Shown here piece by piece: positions 1-11,428 of a stretch of DNA of 64,000 bases. The first letter of the stretch is position 1. Every line of letters starts with the position of its first letter. Position numbers and translations under genes: made by a program. The notes below the pieces were generated by a model, which was given only the letters and a program-made list of their open reading frames with translations, ran no database searches and was not told where the DNA came from. The stretch comes from Acanthacorydalis orientalis (Eukaryota > Arthropoda > Insecta > Megaloptera > Corydalidae), in the NCBI GenBank assembly GCA_034766995.1, contig CM068317.1:17993654-18057653 (forward strand), written 5' to 3'.

Positions 1-9
1 AAAGTTATT

Positions 10-534
10 TTGTTGGGTGCAAACCTTTTTTTTGAAAATGTAGTTCATTTTATATTTAATAAAAATTTTCTCAATCAAGTACTAAGTTGCTATGAAATGC
101 AAATGTTTTGAGGTTTGACAGCTAACCTCTCATTTAATGCTTGACAACTAACCTCCGTATTTAATGTTTGATCACTATGTAAATTGTTTTGAAGATCAAT
201 TTTGCAAATATAACACATTTTATTAATTTTATAACAAGTTGCACCGTCGAAGATGAGGAAAAGTGCTATGGAAGTCGTTAATTTTTAAATCTTTAATTTT
301 AGATTTGTTAACATTGTTTTAAGGTAAAAATAACATAAATATTTATAATCTGACTATACTAAATTATTTCATTCAATTATCATTTTTATCGCATATGTTT
401 ACACATTTTCCTTAATATTACTGGGCAACAACTTCGTCAGCAACAAATTTAGCTTTCACTTTTATACTTTCGAGTAGAAAACCTGTAGAACTGTGTGCTC
501 AAAGAATTCAAACTGTTATTTGTGCACCCAACAA
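10..534. repeat. candidate MITE with 14-bp inverted ends
   Basis: The sequence TTGTTGGGTGCAAA at 10-23 faces its near-perfect inverse, TGTGCACCCAACAA, at 521-534 (13 of 14 bases match). The spacing of about 525 bp suits a non-autonomous DNA transposon. No coding sequence is visible between the ends and no target duplication is obvious, so the superfamily is open. It lies in the talin intron downstream of the 940-1210 exon. Confidence 0.4.
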
Positions 535-939
535 TGCAACATTTGTTTCCAGAGGTTTTTTGCCCAGACATTTCAAAAATCGAGCTATTACAGTACAACA
601 CAAATAACTCCGATTACAATTTTTGGGTTTAGTTTACACCTGTTAAATCTGTGAGCCCATAGTATTTCTACTCATGCACATAAAATAGAAAGTACATGCA
701 GTGTACACTATAAATAGTACATTCCGAAAAACATGTGTTCACAGTAAAGTAAGATGACTTTCACTTATAATAATAATGTTATTATTCATGATCAGTGTTT
801 ATAGTATATAAGACATGGGTACTTTGGAAGTACTAACTCTACCACCACAAATGCTTGCATTACATTTCCCTTACATTTCTTCACTGTGCACTTGGCAGAT
901 AATCTCATATACAATTATCATATAATATTTTATACTTAC
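535..939. other. talin intron sequence, nothing recognised
   Basis: This AT-rich stretch follows the GTAAGT donor of the last visible talin exon (donor at 934-939 on the minus strand). I did not find the next FERM exon here, so it probably lies to the left of the window. Confidence 0.6.
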
Positions 940-1210
940 TCCAAAAAACCGGCTTTGTGTTTCATCTCATTATAGTCACCAAACTGAATTTGAGCTTGTA
1001 TTCCAGCAAATTCAGCTGCTTTATCTTGAGTTACAGGATGGGTCCCATCTAAAATTGCATCTCTTGCTTGTACATATAATAAATTAAGTTGTACTGGATC
1101 ACGGCTATCAATATTTCCATCAGAGAAAAAAAATTTACGGCGCAGTAACACTTCTTCTGATTCATCAATTCCTTGTTCACGGAGTGTTTTAGATGGATCG
1201 ATCCAAGGCA
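940..1210 (-). CDS. rhea: talin, third coding exon (F1/F2 of head)
   Basis: The acceptor ttcttcaag precedes TGCCTTGGATCG, and the donor GTAAGT is at 934-939. The exon encodes residues about 183-272: SKTLREQGIDESEEVLLRRK, then FFFSD.NIDSRDPVQLNLLYV, QARDAILDGTHPVTQDKAAE and IQAQIQFGDYNEMKHKAGFL. These are the F1-F2 linker and first helices of F2 in the FERM fold. The next codon is split (GA plus the following exon), and fly and human talin continue with a Leu-Lys motif that is not in this window. The residue after the leading Val is Pro where other talins usually have Asn; this is a small change that should be checked on reads. Confidence 0.95.
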
Positions 1211-1256
1211 CTTGAAGAAAAAATGTAAATTATTTTATATTTTTGCTCAACATATT

Positions 1257-1302
<46 letters not shown>

Positions 1303-1338
1303 TACATATATAAATCATAATATTAATGTTTAATTTAC
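1211..1338 (-). other. short talin intron with a (TA)n tract
   Basis: This 128-nt intron lies between the second and third coding exons, with GTAAAT at its 5' end and CTTCAAG at its 3' end on the minus strand. About 40 nt of (TA)n sits in its middle (about 1259-1297). Because of the tract, the pyrimidine-rich acceptor is the only strong 3' splice signal. Confidence 0.85.
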
Positions 1339-1737
1339 CTTCATCATCTGTTCTCAATTTTCTTCTTAACTGGTCCATTTTAGCATCCCTTTCTTTTTCT
1401 TCTTTTTTACGTTTCAATGTTAATGTACCATAATTTGATTTGTTTTCGATATTGTCTTGATTTTCAAGATCATCCTTAACAAGAGAATATTCATCATGAT
1501 TCGTTATTCCTATTTTTGTACAAATAACAACCATTAAGTTTGCCACTGGTTGAGAATCATCAACAAGTAGTGTTTTGATCGAACCATCAAGCATTCGAAC
1601 TCGTAATTGGCGTAATTTTTTGCGATAATCGATTGTATCATTATTGCGTAACATGTAATATTCGAGACTTCGTCCTGGTTCAAGCCATATACCTTGTTTA
1701 ATATCTTCGTCAGATAAGAAAAGTCCATAATCTTTAG
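1339..1737 (-). CDS. rhea: talin, second coding exon (F0/F1 of head)
   Basis: The acceptor is ctatttcag before CTAAAGATTATGG, and the donor is GTAAAT at 1333-1338. The 399 nt encode 132 complete codons (residues about 51-182). Recognisable blocks are DYGLFLSDEDIKQGIWLEPG, YYMLRN, RVRMLDGSIKTLLVDDSQPV and ICTKIGITNHDEYSLV, which are hallmarks of talin F0-F1. Residues from about LENQDNIENK to LKRKKEEKERDAKMDQ form the basic F1 insertion loop, which in vertebrate talin binds acidic membrane lipids. Phases fit on both sides: one base is taken from exon 1 and one is passed to exon 3. No stops or frameshifts were seen. Confidence 0.95.
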
Positions 1738-2268
1738 CTGAAATAGAAAATAGTGTTTTAAGCACCAAACTTTTGATTTTTTTATTACTATAAATTTGCC
1801 TTATTAGTTAGACTGATTATAATTACTATATGATGATATTATATTTAGCTATTCTACAACATACTTCGATTGAAACAAATTATAATGTGGAACAAGTAAT
1901 TATTTGTAAGTAATATTAAACTATATGTTGTCCAAATATGTCATTTCTTTAATTCAAAAGACATAAATTTTTTTATGTAATTTTTTTTAAAAAATGAAAT
2001 ATTTTATAACTGATTTCTTCCTAATTTGAGAATTATCATTCAATTGTATGATTTAAACTGCAAGGCTTTGTTCCTCAATATTTTGATAAGTATTTATAGT
2101 TTTGTTGTTCCAAGAGTCAATTTTTATTTTTAAGAAAATATATTGCATACATATTTCATCTTTTGCATCATTCCTAAACCATTCTATGAAGTTAAATATA
2201 GTTTATATATGGTACACAATTTTAGCTGCAAACCACTGTAATTTATTAATATACATAGGTTGATAATA

Positions 2269-2329
<61 letters not shown>

Positions 2330-2713
2330 TCATATACATTTTTCTAAATAAAAAATCGAATAAAAGCAGACAATACCTTATGTTATTTTTCTCATTAATA
2401 GTAAAGGTTTATAGGTTTTCATTATTAAGTATAATTTCATTCTTTTTTAATGTGATATCTAATGGTATCTTAATAAGTAAAAAAATTGAATTAGTGCAAT
2501 ACTGCAGACTCAAATTGTGTAAGACAGAAAGTAAATTTAAATTTTGAAAAAATGACAGATCTTTAGTTCACATATCAACACAATGCATTTTATTACTGGT
2601 ACTACTGTACTTTGTATTTATTATAATACATTAAAAGAAATTTAATTTATCCTTATATATCATACATATATACCAGCTAAAATTTTCAATATACTTCTGA
2701 AAAAAATAGCTCA
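1738..2713 (-). other. talin intron 1, 3' part
   Basis: AT-rich intron sequence with one (TA)n tract at about 2270-2325. I see no gene or recognisable transposon here. Confidence 0.6.
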
Positions 2714-2824
2714 TTATTTATAAACAGCACGTTTTGTATTACCATCTTTGTTTAGTTGTTTATATTTTAAACGTGCTAGATCTATAGGAAAAATATTTCC
2801 ATTTTCATCTTCTTTGAACAATTT
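2714..2824 (-). pseudogene. coding-like C-terminal fragment, unidentified
   Basis: On the minus strand an open frame of about 36 codons ends in TAA (complement 2714-2716). It reads FKEDENGNIFPIDLARLKYK followed by QLNKDGNTKRAVYK. The amino-acid mix is protein-like, rich in Asp, Lys, Asn and Arg, whereas chance frames here are rich in Ile, Tyr and Phe. Upstream it is closed by a stop at 2825-2827, and the only nearby AG (ttgttcaaag) is a weak acceptor. It lies inside talin intron 1 on the same strand but is not a talin sequence I know. It could be the last exon of a nested gene, a captured exon, or a fragment of a retrocopy. I cannot name the family. Confidence 0.35.
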
Positions 2825-3079
2825 TTAGTATGAAATTATTAATTTATGTTATATTGTACCTAGGAATGTGGTATACGTTAAGCAAATAATACAGTAAATA
2901 TGTTTATGAAGTAATGAAATATGTGAGCTAAAAACAAAGTCTATGGAAAGCACTTACTATTAATTTATTAATATCAGTACTGTAATTATATTAAGTAAGT
3001 ATATATGTGTAATATATGGTTAGTAGTACATAATCAGTGACAATGCAATATAAACAATGTAAAGTCAAGATCAATGGAG

Positions 3080-4020
3080 AACTGACTGAAAATTTTAAAG
3101 TACCGCAGGGTCTGGTCTAAAACAAGATGATGGTCTGGCTTCAAGGCTCTTCAATTTATCATTTGAACATGTAGTACGGACTATCCCAGAAATGTGAACT
3201 CCAACAAACTACAAAAAATGGCAGGATATCCCGATGACCTAAACATCATGGGAAAATTTATATTTGCCATTAAAGAAATCTTTGAATCCTTTGAGATCGC
3301 TGAAGCAGACATTGATCTTGGAACAAATAAGAATAAAAGTGAACTAATTCTGCAAAGTAGAAGATGAAGGAAATTAGCTCAAAACGTCACCATCGATGAT
3401 TACAATTTCAAGGTTGTAAATAATTTCACATATCTTGGCTCAAATATCACCAGTGAAAATGATGAATCTCAAGAAGTTCGCAAAAGAATAGCAGCAGTAA
3501 ACAGAACGTATTTCGTGCATAATGAGATCCAAAAATGTGCATAGGAAGACCAAAATCCGACTATATAAAATCTAATAATTTGTCATATCTAATGGAGGTG
3601 AAGAGTGGATCATGTCAATTAAGACTGTAGAAATATTGGACATCATTGAAAGAAAAATGTTGAGATGGATATTTGGATCTGTAAACGATGGAGGTATATG
3701 GAGAATATGCTACAACTTCGAATTATATAAAGTCTATAGGGAACCAAAACTATCGGTCTTTATAAAAATGCTCCGTTTGCGATGGGCAGGTCACACTGAG
3801 CGGATACTGGACTCGAGAGTACCAAAAAAGGCCTCGGATGGACAACCTGACGGGAGAGGACCTATGGGCAAATTAAGGCTCAGATGGATAAACAATATAG
3901 AGGATGCAGTGGAACTGTTGGAAGTAAAGAACTGGAGAAGGACTGCCATGCAGAGGGATGTCTGGAAGCAGAAAATTGAGGAGGCCAAGGCTCGATTTAG
4001 GCTGTAGCATCATCGAAGAA
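3080..4020 (+). mobile_element. non-LTR retrotransposon (LINE) 3' end, broken
   Basis: This is the C-terminal part of an endonuclease/reverse-transcriptase polyprotein of the kind common in insects. Pieces appear in shifting frames. About 3230-3300 gives a decayed YADDLNIIG-type motif (here DDLNIMGKF), and 3390-3500 gives IDDYNFKVVNNFTYLGSNIT and EVRKRIAA. The open frame 3612-4007 reads IERKMLRWIFGSVNDGG, then LRLRWAGHTERILDSRVPKK, and ends near WKQKIEEAKARFRL before a stop. The 5' portion, including the endonuclease and most RT motifs, is absent, as expected for 5'-truncated LINE insertions. The tail after the stop contains GAAGAAGAAG. Stops and frameshifts upstream of 3612 mark it as dead. 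The clade is uncertain. Confidence 0.85.
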
Positions 4021-4357
4021 GAAGTATATAATCAGAGTAGTATACGGAGTAGAGGACGAAATAGAAGTCGATATCAGTGTCAAATTCAAATTGTGTCAGT
4101 CAATTCCTGATTCCATGACCTTGATATATATTTTTATTATAATTAATATAATTATATATTTTTTCTTTTTTATAATACGTTATTTCTTAGGATAAGGTTT
4201 GATGCACGTGAGGGTTAAATTAAAGTGTGTTCTAATGTATGTCAATATACTTGTTACAAAATTATATAGCTATTATAGTGTACGGATTATGGTGAATTGA
4301 TTGTCTGACTATCTAATATAAAACTTTGTAATGCTAAACCCGATGTTATACTGCATA
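4021..4357. other. intron sequence between LINE and MITE
   Basis: AT-rich; no feature recognised. Confidence 0.5.
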
Positions 4358-4361
4358 TTAA

Positions 4362-4771
4362 CTCATTCACTGGCAACTACGAGATATCTCGTAGTAAGGG
4401 TATGTACCGTGAGTGTCGGCTACGAGATATCTTGTAGTTTGCGGTATAAGTTTGAAATTACTGCTATTTGTTTAGCGACGATCATTGCAAAATGAAACAA
4501 AATGAAAAGAGAACTTCTATATGAAAAGCTTCATAAAATAAACATTACGAGATATTTCGTAGTCGATACACAGTACACGAATTTTATTCAATGGTGGTGA
4601 CTGCAAGATATCTCGTAGGTTTTTTTTCCCTTCAAATCATTATAAATGCCACTCAAAGACTATATCTGCAACTAATTAATATTGAATTTTAAGAAATTTC
4701 GTTGTTTTTGTTTAAAATAAACATTTGGCATCCAGGGCAAGACATGGTTAATTTTCCCAGCAGTGAATTGG
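4362..4771. mobile_element. piggyBac-type MITE with internal palindromes
   Basis: The ends are inverted: CTCATTCACTGGCAA at the left and, read inward from the right, CCAATTCACTGCTGG. Both ends abut TTAA (4358-4361 and 4772-4775), the target duplication used by piggyBac transposases. The 410-bp interior has no coding capacity but contains four copies of an 18-nt palindromic motif, annotated separately. The element is therefore a non-autonomous derivative that would need a transposase from elsewhere. Confidence 0.75.
4377..4618. repeat. four copies of an 18-nt palindrome
   Basis: Copies are at 4377-4394 (CTACGAGATATCTCGTAG, a perfect palindrome), 4420-4437 (one change), 4545-4562 (two changes) and 4601-4618 (two changes). 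Each keeps the core of ACGAGATAT plus its inverse. Two copies lie near the left end and two in the right half of the MITE, an arrangement that resembles subterminal protein-binding sites of a transposon. Confidence 0.85.
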
Positions 4772-4775
4772 TTAA

Positions 4776-5135
4776 CTGAACATGTGTTATGGGTCTAAAC
4801 TGAAATACAAAATATCATGCCAAATACAATAAAATTAAACAAAATTTATTTGTTTTTATATTATGAAAATGACTATAATTATTTCTTTTCCCTAATAAAA
4901 AATATTTATGATAAAATTTTTTTCCTCATATATAACAAATTAGAATTTCAAACCTTATATATAAATACTTTTTTTTTGTAACACATTACTTTTGTCTTAC
5001 TACCTTCATAATTTTTTTATTACTTATTACTAAGTTGTAATATTTACTAAACAGAAACTAAAAATGTTCTAATTGGGAACAATATAAATTTATGTATTAT
5101 ATTACAATATAAGTTTGATAATACATGTTACTTAC
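4776..5135 (-). other. talin intron 1, 5' part
   Basis: AT-rich sequence up to the GTAAGT donor of the first coding exon; no feature recognised. Confidence 0.6.
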
Positions 5136-5283
5136 GTTCTCCAAGATTGTATTCATCCGATAACTTGTCTCTGATTTGTCGACAAGCATCATATACTGTT
5201 GTAGTTGGATCGAACTGTACAGTTTTAATAACGCCACCACCAGGACCTTCGGGTATGTTAATACGTAACGATAATGTTGCCAT
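5136..5283 (-). CDS. rhea: talin, first coding exon (head F0 start)
   Basis: Talin is the large cytoplasmic adaptor that joins integrin beta tails to actin at focal adhesions and muscle attachment sites. This exon starts at the ATG on complement 5281-5283 and encodes residues 1-49, beginning MATLSLRINIPEG and continuing KTVQFDPTTTVYDACRQIRD. This is the ubiquitin-like F0 start shared by insect and vertebrate talins. The exon ends at a perfect GTAAGT donor (5130-5135) with one base left over, which joins in frame to 1339-1737. The start is chosen because it aligns with known talin N-termini and lies 9 bases after a strong acceptor. Only residues 1-272 of a roughly 2,500-residue family protein fall in the window; the rest must be to the left. 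Family assignment is firm; the symbol is by homology to Drosophila. Confidence 0.95.
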
Positions 5284-5310
5284 GCTGCAGGACTGGAAAA
5301 GAAAATATTT
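5284..5310 (-). promoter_or_regulatory. strong splice acceptor and 9-nt leader before talin ATG
   Basis: Reading the minus strand, a pyrimidine run (ttttcttttccag) is followed by TCCTGCAGC and the ATG. The acceptor AG is at 5293-5294. The ATG exon therefore carries only 9 nt of 5' leader, so transcription must start in an upstream exon to the right. Confidence 0.75.
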
Positions 5311-6092
5311 TATAGATTAATTTTTTCTTACGATAATATGAGTCAAAAAATCAAACGAAAAAAATTATGACAATTTATAACATACTTTTTGTAGATCATT
5401 TATTTTTTTTGCCAAAAAAAGTAATTTATATATTGCATTTATTTTTAACTAAAGAACAATAGGCAAAAACATATGGGACTTGTGCGTTGTGTGGACGTAT
5501 GTGACTTACTGTATTGGTGTCATTGGATAAGTATTTTTAAGTTGATTCACTTTTATTATAGGCATTAAGCTGACATCTAAAAAAGAAATGATAGAAATCG
5601 ACAGATCAGAGACGAGTATTTACGATAATAAACAGATAATGACGTATTATGTTAGTTGCATCTGTGTAGTATACATTTATTAATATATCCTCCTGCTATC
5701 AATATATCCTCCACAACTTTTTTTTTGGAATTGAGCTTTCACTCACAGTAAAAGTTAATGTACTCATTAATAACTATCCAACAACACTAATAACAAATGC
5801 AGCCGCCACAGGTCCTAAATGCCCATTCTCTTTTATTATATCAATCTTGAGTAAATTTAAAGTAAGAAATTGTTGTAATTGAATTACTATCTTGAATTCT
5901 TCATTTTTTGAGTTACGTTTATTTCGTAAAGCTTTTTTCGAGCTTATAAGTATACTTTAAATCAGATATTTATTGATGAATAAAACTATATTAATTTATT
6001 ACCCTTATAGAGAAAACTATATTCTTCGAGGAATATTAGCAGTCTTTAATATGAACGTTGCTAAGTTTGAAAAAGAAACATTTTTATAAAAA
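5311..6092. other. start of presumed long talin 5' intron
   Basis: Non-coding AT-rich sequence with no open frame or repeat that I could assign. Confidence 0.5.
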
Positions 6093-6460
6093 CTAAAGAT
6101 CTGCCCCCTGCTCACTGCGCCCGCCTCCCATTCACTAACACGCTCGCTCTCCCGTAACAAATAACATAAATTGTAAGTTGTAAAATTTTTATTGGAAAAG
6201 TTTATAAAAATTAACAACAAAATACAATGTTGAAGTATTGTATGTTTTTCCTCCAAAGCTTCAGTGAATACAAGATTTTAAATAAATTTCTTATCAGTTT
6301 TACAGTGAAATCGTATAACCTTTTTTCGTTGTACATCGTGAGAGAGCTACATACATGTGACTGATGTCAACCAATCATAACAGAGACCACGCGATCTCCA
6401 TCAGCCAATCAGAAACGAATAAAATTTCCAAAAAGTGTGCACAGGACAATTATAGAGAGA
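6093..6460 (-). mobile_element. Helitron-like non-autonomous element, copy A
   Basis: Read on the minus strand, the copy begins TCTCTATAATTGTCC at 6460. It passes through a block with TTTTATTCGTTTCTGATTGG and TTGACATCAGTCACATG, and ends in a GC-rich terminus (GCGAGCG..., then GTGAGCAGGGGGCAG) just before TTTAG at 6093. Copies at 27152-27522 and about 36414-36640 share the start, middle and end in the same order. TC start, GC-rich hairpin-like 3' end and lack of inverted ends or a target duplication fit a Helitron. The last bases are TTAG, not the usual CTRR, so this copy is degenerate. Confidence 0.5.
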
Positions 6461-7548
<1,088 letters not shown>

Positions 7549-8770
7549 TTGTATACATAAATTATGAAGTTATTACAAGCTACAAGGTTGAAATAATATA
7601 CATTTTAAGAATTATCACGAATAATAGAATTTTTTTATACTCCATATCTATTTTAGATGTAAAGATAACATGCATGAAATAATAATTCCCTGTTTATATA
7701 ATAAGTTCAATGATGACAATTTAGAGATACGAGGACAACCTAGACCCCACGTCGTGTTAGTCTGATTTTACTTCATTTTCTTATTGAATAAAATCATTAT
7801 CAACATACACCATAATACCTAATAATTTTATATAGACAACACTTATCTTTAAAGGAGATATAAATATAAGAATAGTTTTAACTGATATTCACAATTTATA
7901 AAATTAAAATTAAATCACAATAATAAGTATGCTTTTTCTTAATAGTAGGTACTTAGTTACTTACAAAAAATGTTTAAATACGGTACATACAATTTTAGAA
8001 TTTAATTTAAGTTAAATAACTAATTTAACTTAAAATAATCTACTAACATGTAGCTTAATATTTCATTGAATTAATTAATTGTTAGTTACTATTAGATGTA
8101 GTTTTTTTTTAAATGTTTTTAATCTAACCCCTCCCATTGCCGCTCCACGCAATTTAATTAACAAAAAAATAGTTGGTTTGAGTATCAATTCTGTATATTT
8201 TTTCGTATTTTTTGATGGGTAATACTATTATATAATACTAAATTATATAATAATACTATTATATAAATTCGTACGAGTTATTGTTTATACGAGTTATATC
8301 ATCCATTTATGACCTTAGATAAAGTACAGACAAAATTAAGATGATAGATAATTCTGCCGTTGTTTTCGGTGTGGCATTTAAAGCAGCGCTGCTTAGAGTT
8401 CTGCCGCTTCCTCTGCTTTCATTCTGTCACGAATTTTAACTATTTTTTTAGAATCAAAGCTGTCGAATTCAGAATTTATACTGTGGTTAAAAACAAATTC
8501 AACTAAACTGACAAGTATTAGAATAATTTCCACAAACACCAACAACATCCATTAGGCAACGTATTCGTGGAATCAGAATAACACGATTCCGGTTGTTGTA
8601 TGGCATTTTGAGAACGGTTTAAGACAAAAGTAGCAGAAGACGTATATATTCTTAACAAGGTCATTCGATCTGGCACAGTTCAAGTTATATTTCATAATCA
8701 ATCGACAAATTGTAAGTGCTGCGCTTATTGATAACTCACATTCACACGTTCATGTAAAACATGATCTGCA
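7549..8770. other. AT-rich intron, nothing recognised
   Basis: No gene found. The segment about 8340-8640 has a slightly higher GC content without a convincing frame. Confidence 0.45.
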
Positions 8771-9070
8771 TTTATTAAGACTCGTAGGATTTTTATTTCA
8801 ATTAAAATTATGAGAACCTGCCACAAAAAAGTATAGGAAAAAATTGAAAAAAAAATCCTTTAAAATTCAACTGCGTCTTATACGTAGGGGGGGGGGGCGT
8901 TCTATATGTCAAGATATATATTTATTAAGACTCGTAGGATTTTTATTTCAATTAAAATTATGAGAACCTGCCACAAAAAAGTATAGGAAAAAATTGAAAA
9001 AAAAACCTTTAAAATTCAACTGCGTCTTATACGTAGGGGGGGGGGGGCGTTCTATATGTCAAGATATATG
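8771..9070. repeat. two-unit tandem duplication, 150-bp period
   Basis: The block starting TTTATTAAGACTCGTAGG at 8771 is repeated at 8921 almost without change, each copy ending in a long G run and TTCTATATGTCAAG. The copies differ mainly in the lengths of their A and G runs. Each unit contains GCGTCTTATACG, a motif like the ends of CGTC-type MITEs (compare 30912-31407). Near-identity suggests a recent duplication, or an assembly duplication, which homopolymers favour. Confidence 0.9.
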
Positions 9071-9097
9071 GTATGTATGTATGTGTGTGTATGTTTG

Positions 9098-9185
<88 letters not shown>
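9071..9185. repeat. (TG)n/(TA)n microsatellite
   Basis: ATGT repeats pass into two TA runs separated by ACACACAC. This directly abuts the second unit of the tandem duplication. Confidence 0.95.
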
Positions 9186-9188
<3 letters not shown>

Positions 9189-10298
9189 ATAATTATATTA
9201 TTATGAAAAACGTGTGTTTACTTACACTGAATGCACATTTTTTTTACTAGATTGAAGCGTTTTATATAATAGTATATTTAACTTTTAAATAACTAATTTC
9301 TATTAGAACAAAACTATTAAACGAGGTGAAAAATAAAATTCAAATTGATTTCTATCAATCTGATAGAGCAAGCGCCCGTTTTTAAAACTGTACCCTTGTC
9401 ATGACGGGTATATTCATTTTTGTTATATTGAAAAAATAAATAATATAAAAAAATAAAATAAAGTAAAAAAATGATTTTTTTTGGGTGGGAATCGACATAC
9501 ATTCATATCGCTGATTTTAGTTTGGAAGACAAACAAAACTAGAGGAGTTATAGATCTGAGCTCTTATTATATTCTATTTCCAGAAATTTATTAAATTAAA
9601 CAAATTTGTTTACAGATACTCAGTTCGACGAATCATTCTTATCGAATTTCCTCGGTCTCAGTTATGCGATAAGTGTATTAACACACCCGTTCTTTCAATA
9701 CATTGACTAAATTTACATTCAATTCACGAAAAAACTTAAAAGTTCTTGCGATATTTGTAAAATAATCTGTTTTTACCTTCGCGCAAAGCGTATAAATTAA
9801 TAAACAAACTTTTTAATAACACAAACATTTTATATTAGAACCTTCGATAAGTCATGTCTTTTTTGTTAGTTCATATTTGAAATTTCTTTATTTTCAGTAC
9901 TCGTTAGTTCCAATTTCAACCTCATTGTATACAATCGTGCTCTTTTGTTTGTCTTATAGGGGACAAAGGGAAAAATATTTTTTTAATCATTCGAAATGGA
10001 AAAAAGTGAAACAAATATTTATCACTGCATACTTTTTGAATTTAAAACGGAGTGGAATCGACAGTTCAACAAAAAATATTTGTAAAGTGCTTGGTGAAAA
10101 TGCAGTGAACTTAATTAAATGTCAAGTGTCTCTATATATTGGGATAATGTTCGTTCAACTTCTATAAAACATTGATAGAACTTTGGTATAATTGACTTTA
10201 CAAATACATTTTAAATGTTTTATATCAACTAATGAATATTTGAAAATAATTGGGAAAGTGTGAATGAAAAATACTTTTAAAAACTGATAAAAAATAGA
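9186..10298. other. AT-rich intron, nothing recognised
   Basis: A few short open frames (for example 9877-10167) lack start context, splice signals or protein-like composition and are not called as genes. Confidence 0.45.
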
Positions 10299-10306
10299 TA
10301 ATAGAA

Positions 10307-10655
10307 CAGGGATGGGCAACTTCTTCGATAATAATAGCCACATATAATACTTTTTATACATTTTTGAATGTTCAAGAGCCATAGAAATGATTACTTTAAA
10401 ATTGTACTTATAAATAACAAAAAAATACTACTATATGGTAGTCCTACTCACCAAAGCAAAATATGTTTAATCTCTACTCTTTGAAGACTTTCATTGAGTC
10501 TTCATTTTTGCAGTTAATAGTTTGAAATATGGCTATAGATTATTAATATAAAAGTTTAGGAAAAATGGCAATGAAACCCAATATTGTCTCGGGAGTCGCA
10601 CAAAGTAGCTTTGGGAGTCGCATGTGGCTCGCGAGCCGTAGTTTGTCCACCGTTG
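10307..10655. mobile_element. hAT-type MITE with perfect 8-bp target duplication
   Basis: The left end CAGGGATGGGCAAC and the right end, read inward as CAACGGTGGACAAAC, are imperfect inverted repeats of the common CAGGG-TGG-CAAAC hAT type. They are flanked by identical TAATAGAA at 10299-10306 and 10656-10663, the 8-bp duplication expected of hAT insertion. The 349-bp body near the right end has the GTGGCTCGCGAGCC motif typical of such elements. It has no transposase. Confidence 0.85.
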
Positions 10656-10663
10656 TAATAGAA

Positions 10664-11426
10664 TGTATGCACGCTGGTTCAGTTCAGAAACAAGTTTTGC
10701 TACTAATTGTCCGCCTACACACAATTTCATATTTAAGAATACAGGATTATAATTTATATCTACACATAGATGAGAGAAGTATAAAATTTACAAAGTCGTT
10801 GAAAAAATGAAGCTCTTTTTCATTGGAGTGTCATTGGTTAGTTACTAATAGTATGAAATCAAAAAAAAAATCATATTTAAAAACAAGTATAACTGCTTTA
10901 AAATTTTAACTGAATTTTTAATATCGATTGGTTAGAATATTTTTTGATTTTTTTGTACAATGTCAAATGTAAGATTCTGTCTTATAACACTAGTCATAAA
11001 ATAAGGACTGCCAAAATTAAATTCTCTCTCAAGAAAAAGTCTCCGTTTTCTTTAGCGTCATTAATTGGAATTTTACAAATAACTTTCTTTAATTAATTAA
11101 ACGTTTTCTTTAACTTTCTTTAATTAATAGAAATTACTATCAAATTTTCTTTTGTGTCAGTGGATGTATGAAAAATATCTTTAGAAAATAACATTTAATA
11201 CATTTTGCGTAAAATAAATCACACTATTCTATATTAAACCAATTTAAGTAATTTAATTTGATGAAAATTGAACAAAATTAGAAACACAATCCGATATTAG
11301 TTTGAATCTTTCTGTTTTTGTTAACAATGTGTTCAAAATGGGATTACTTTTCAGCAATTTTTCTCATCCTGTGTCTCTCATAAGTCACAGTTCTGGAGAA
11401 ATTTAAATTTGTATGATATATGAATA
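10664..11426. other. AT-rich intron, nothing recognised
   Basis: Non-coding sequence between the hAT MITE and the first mariner. Confidence 0.5.
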
Positions 11427-11428
11427 TA

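Noticed and set aside
9877..10167. 96-codon plus frame
   Set aside because: Hydrophobic/Lys/Asn composition typical of AT-rich background; no splice or promoter evidence.
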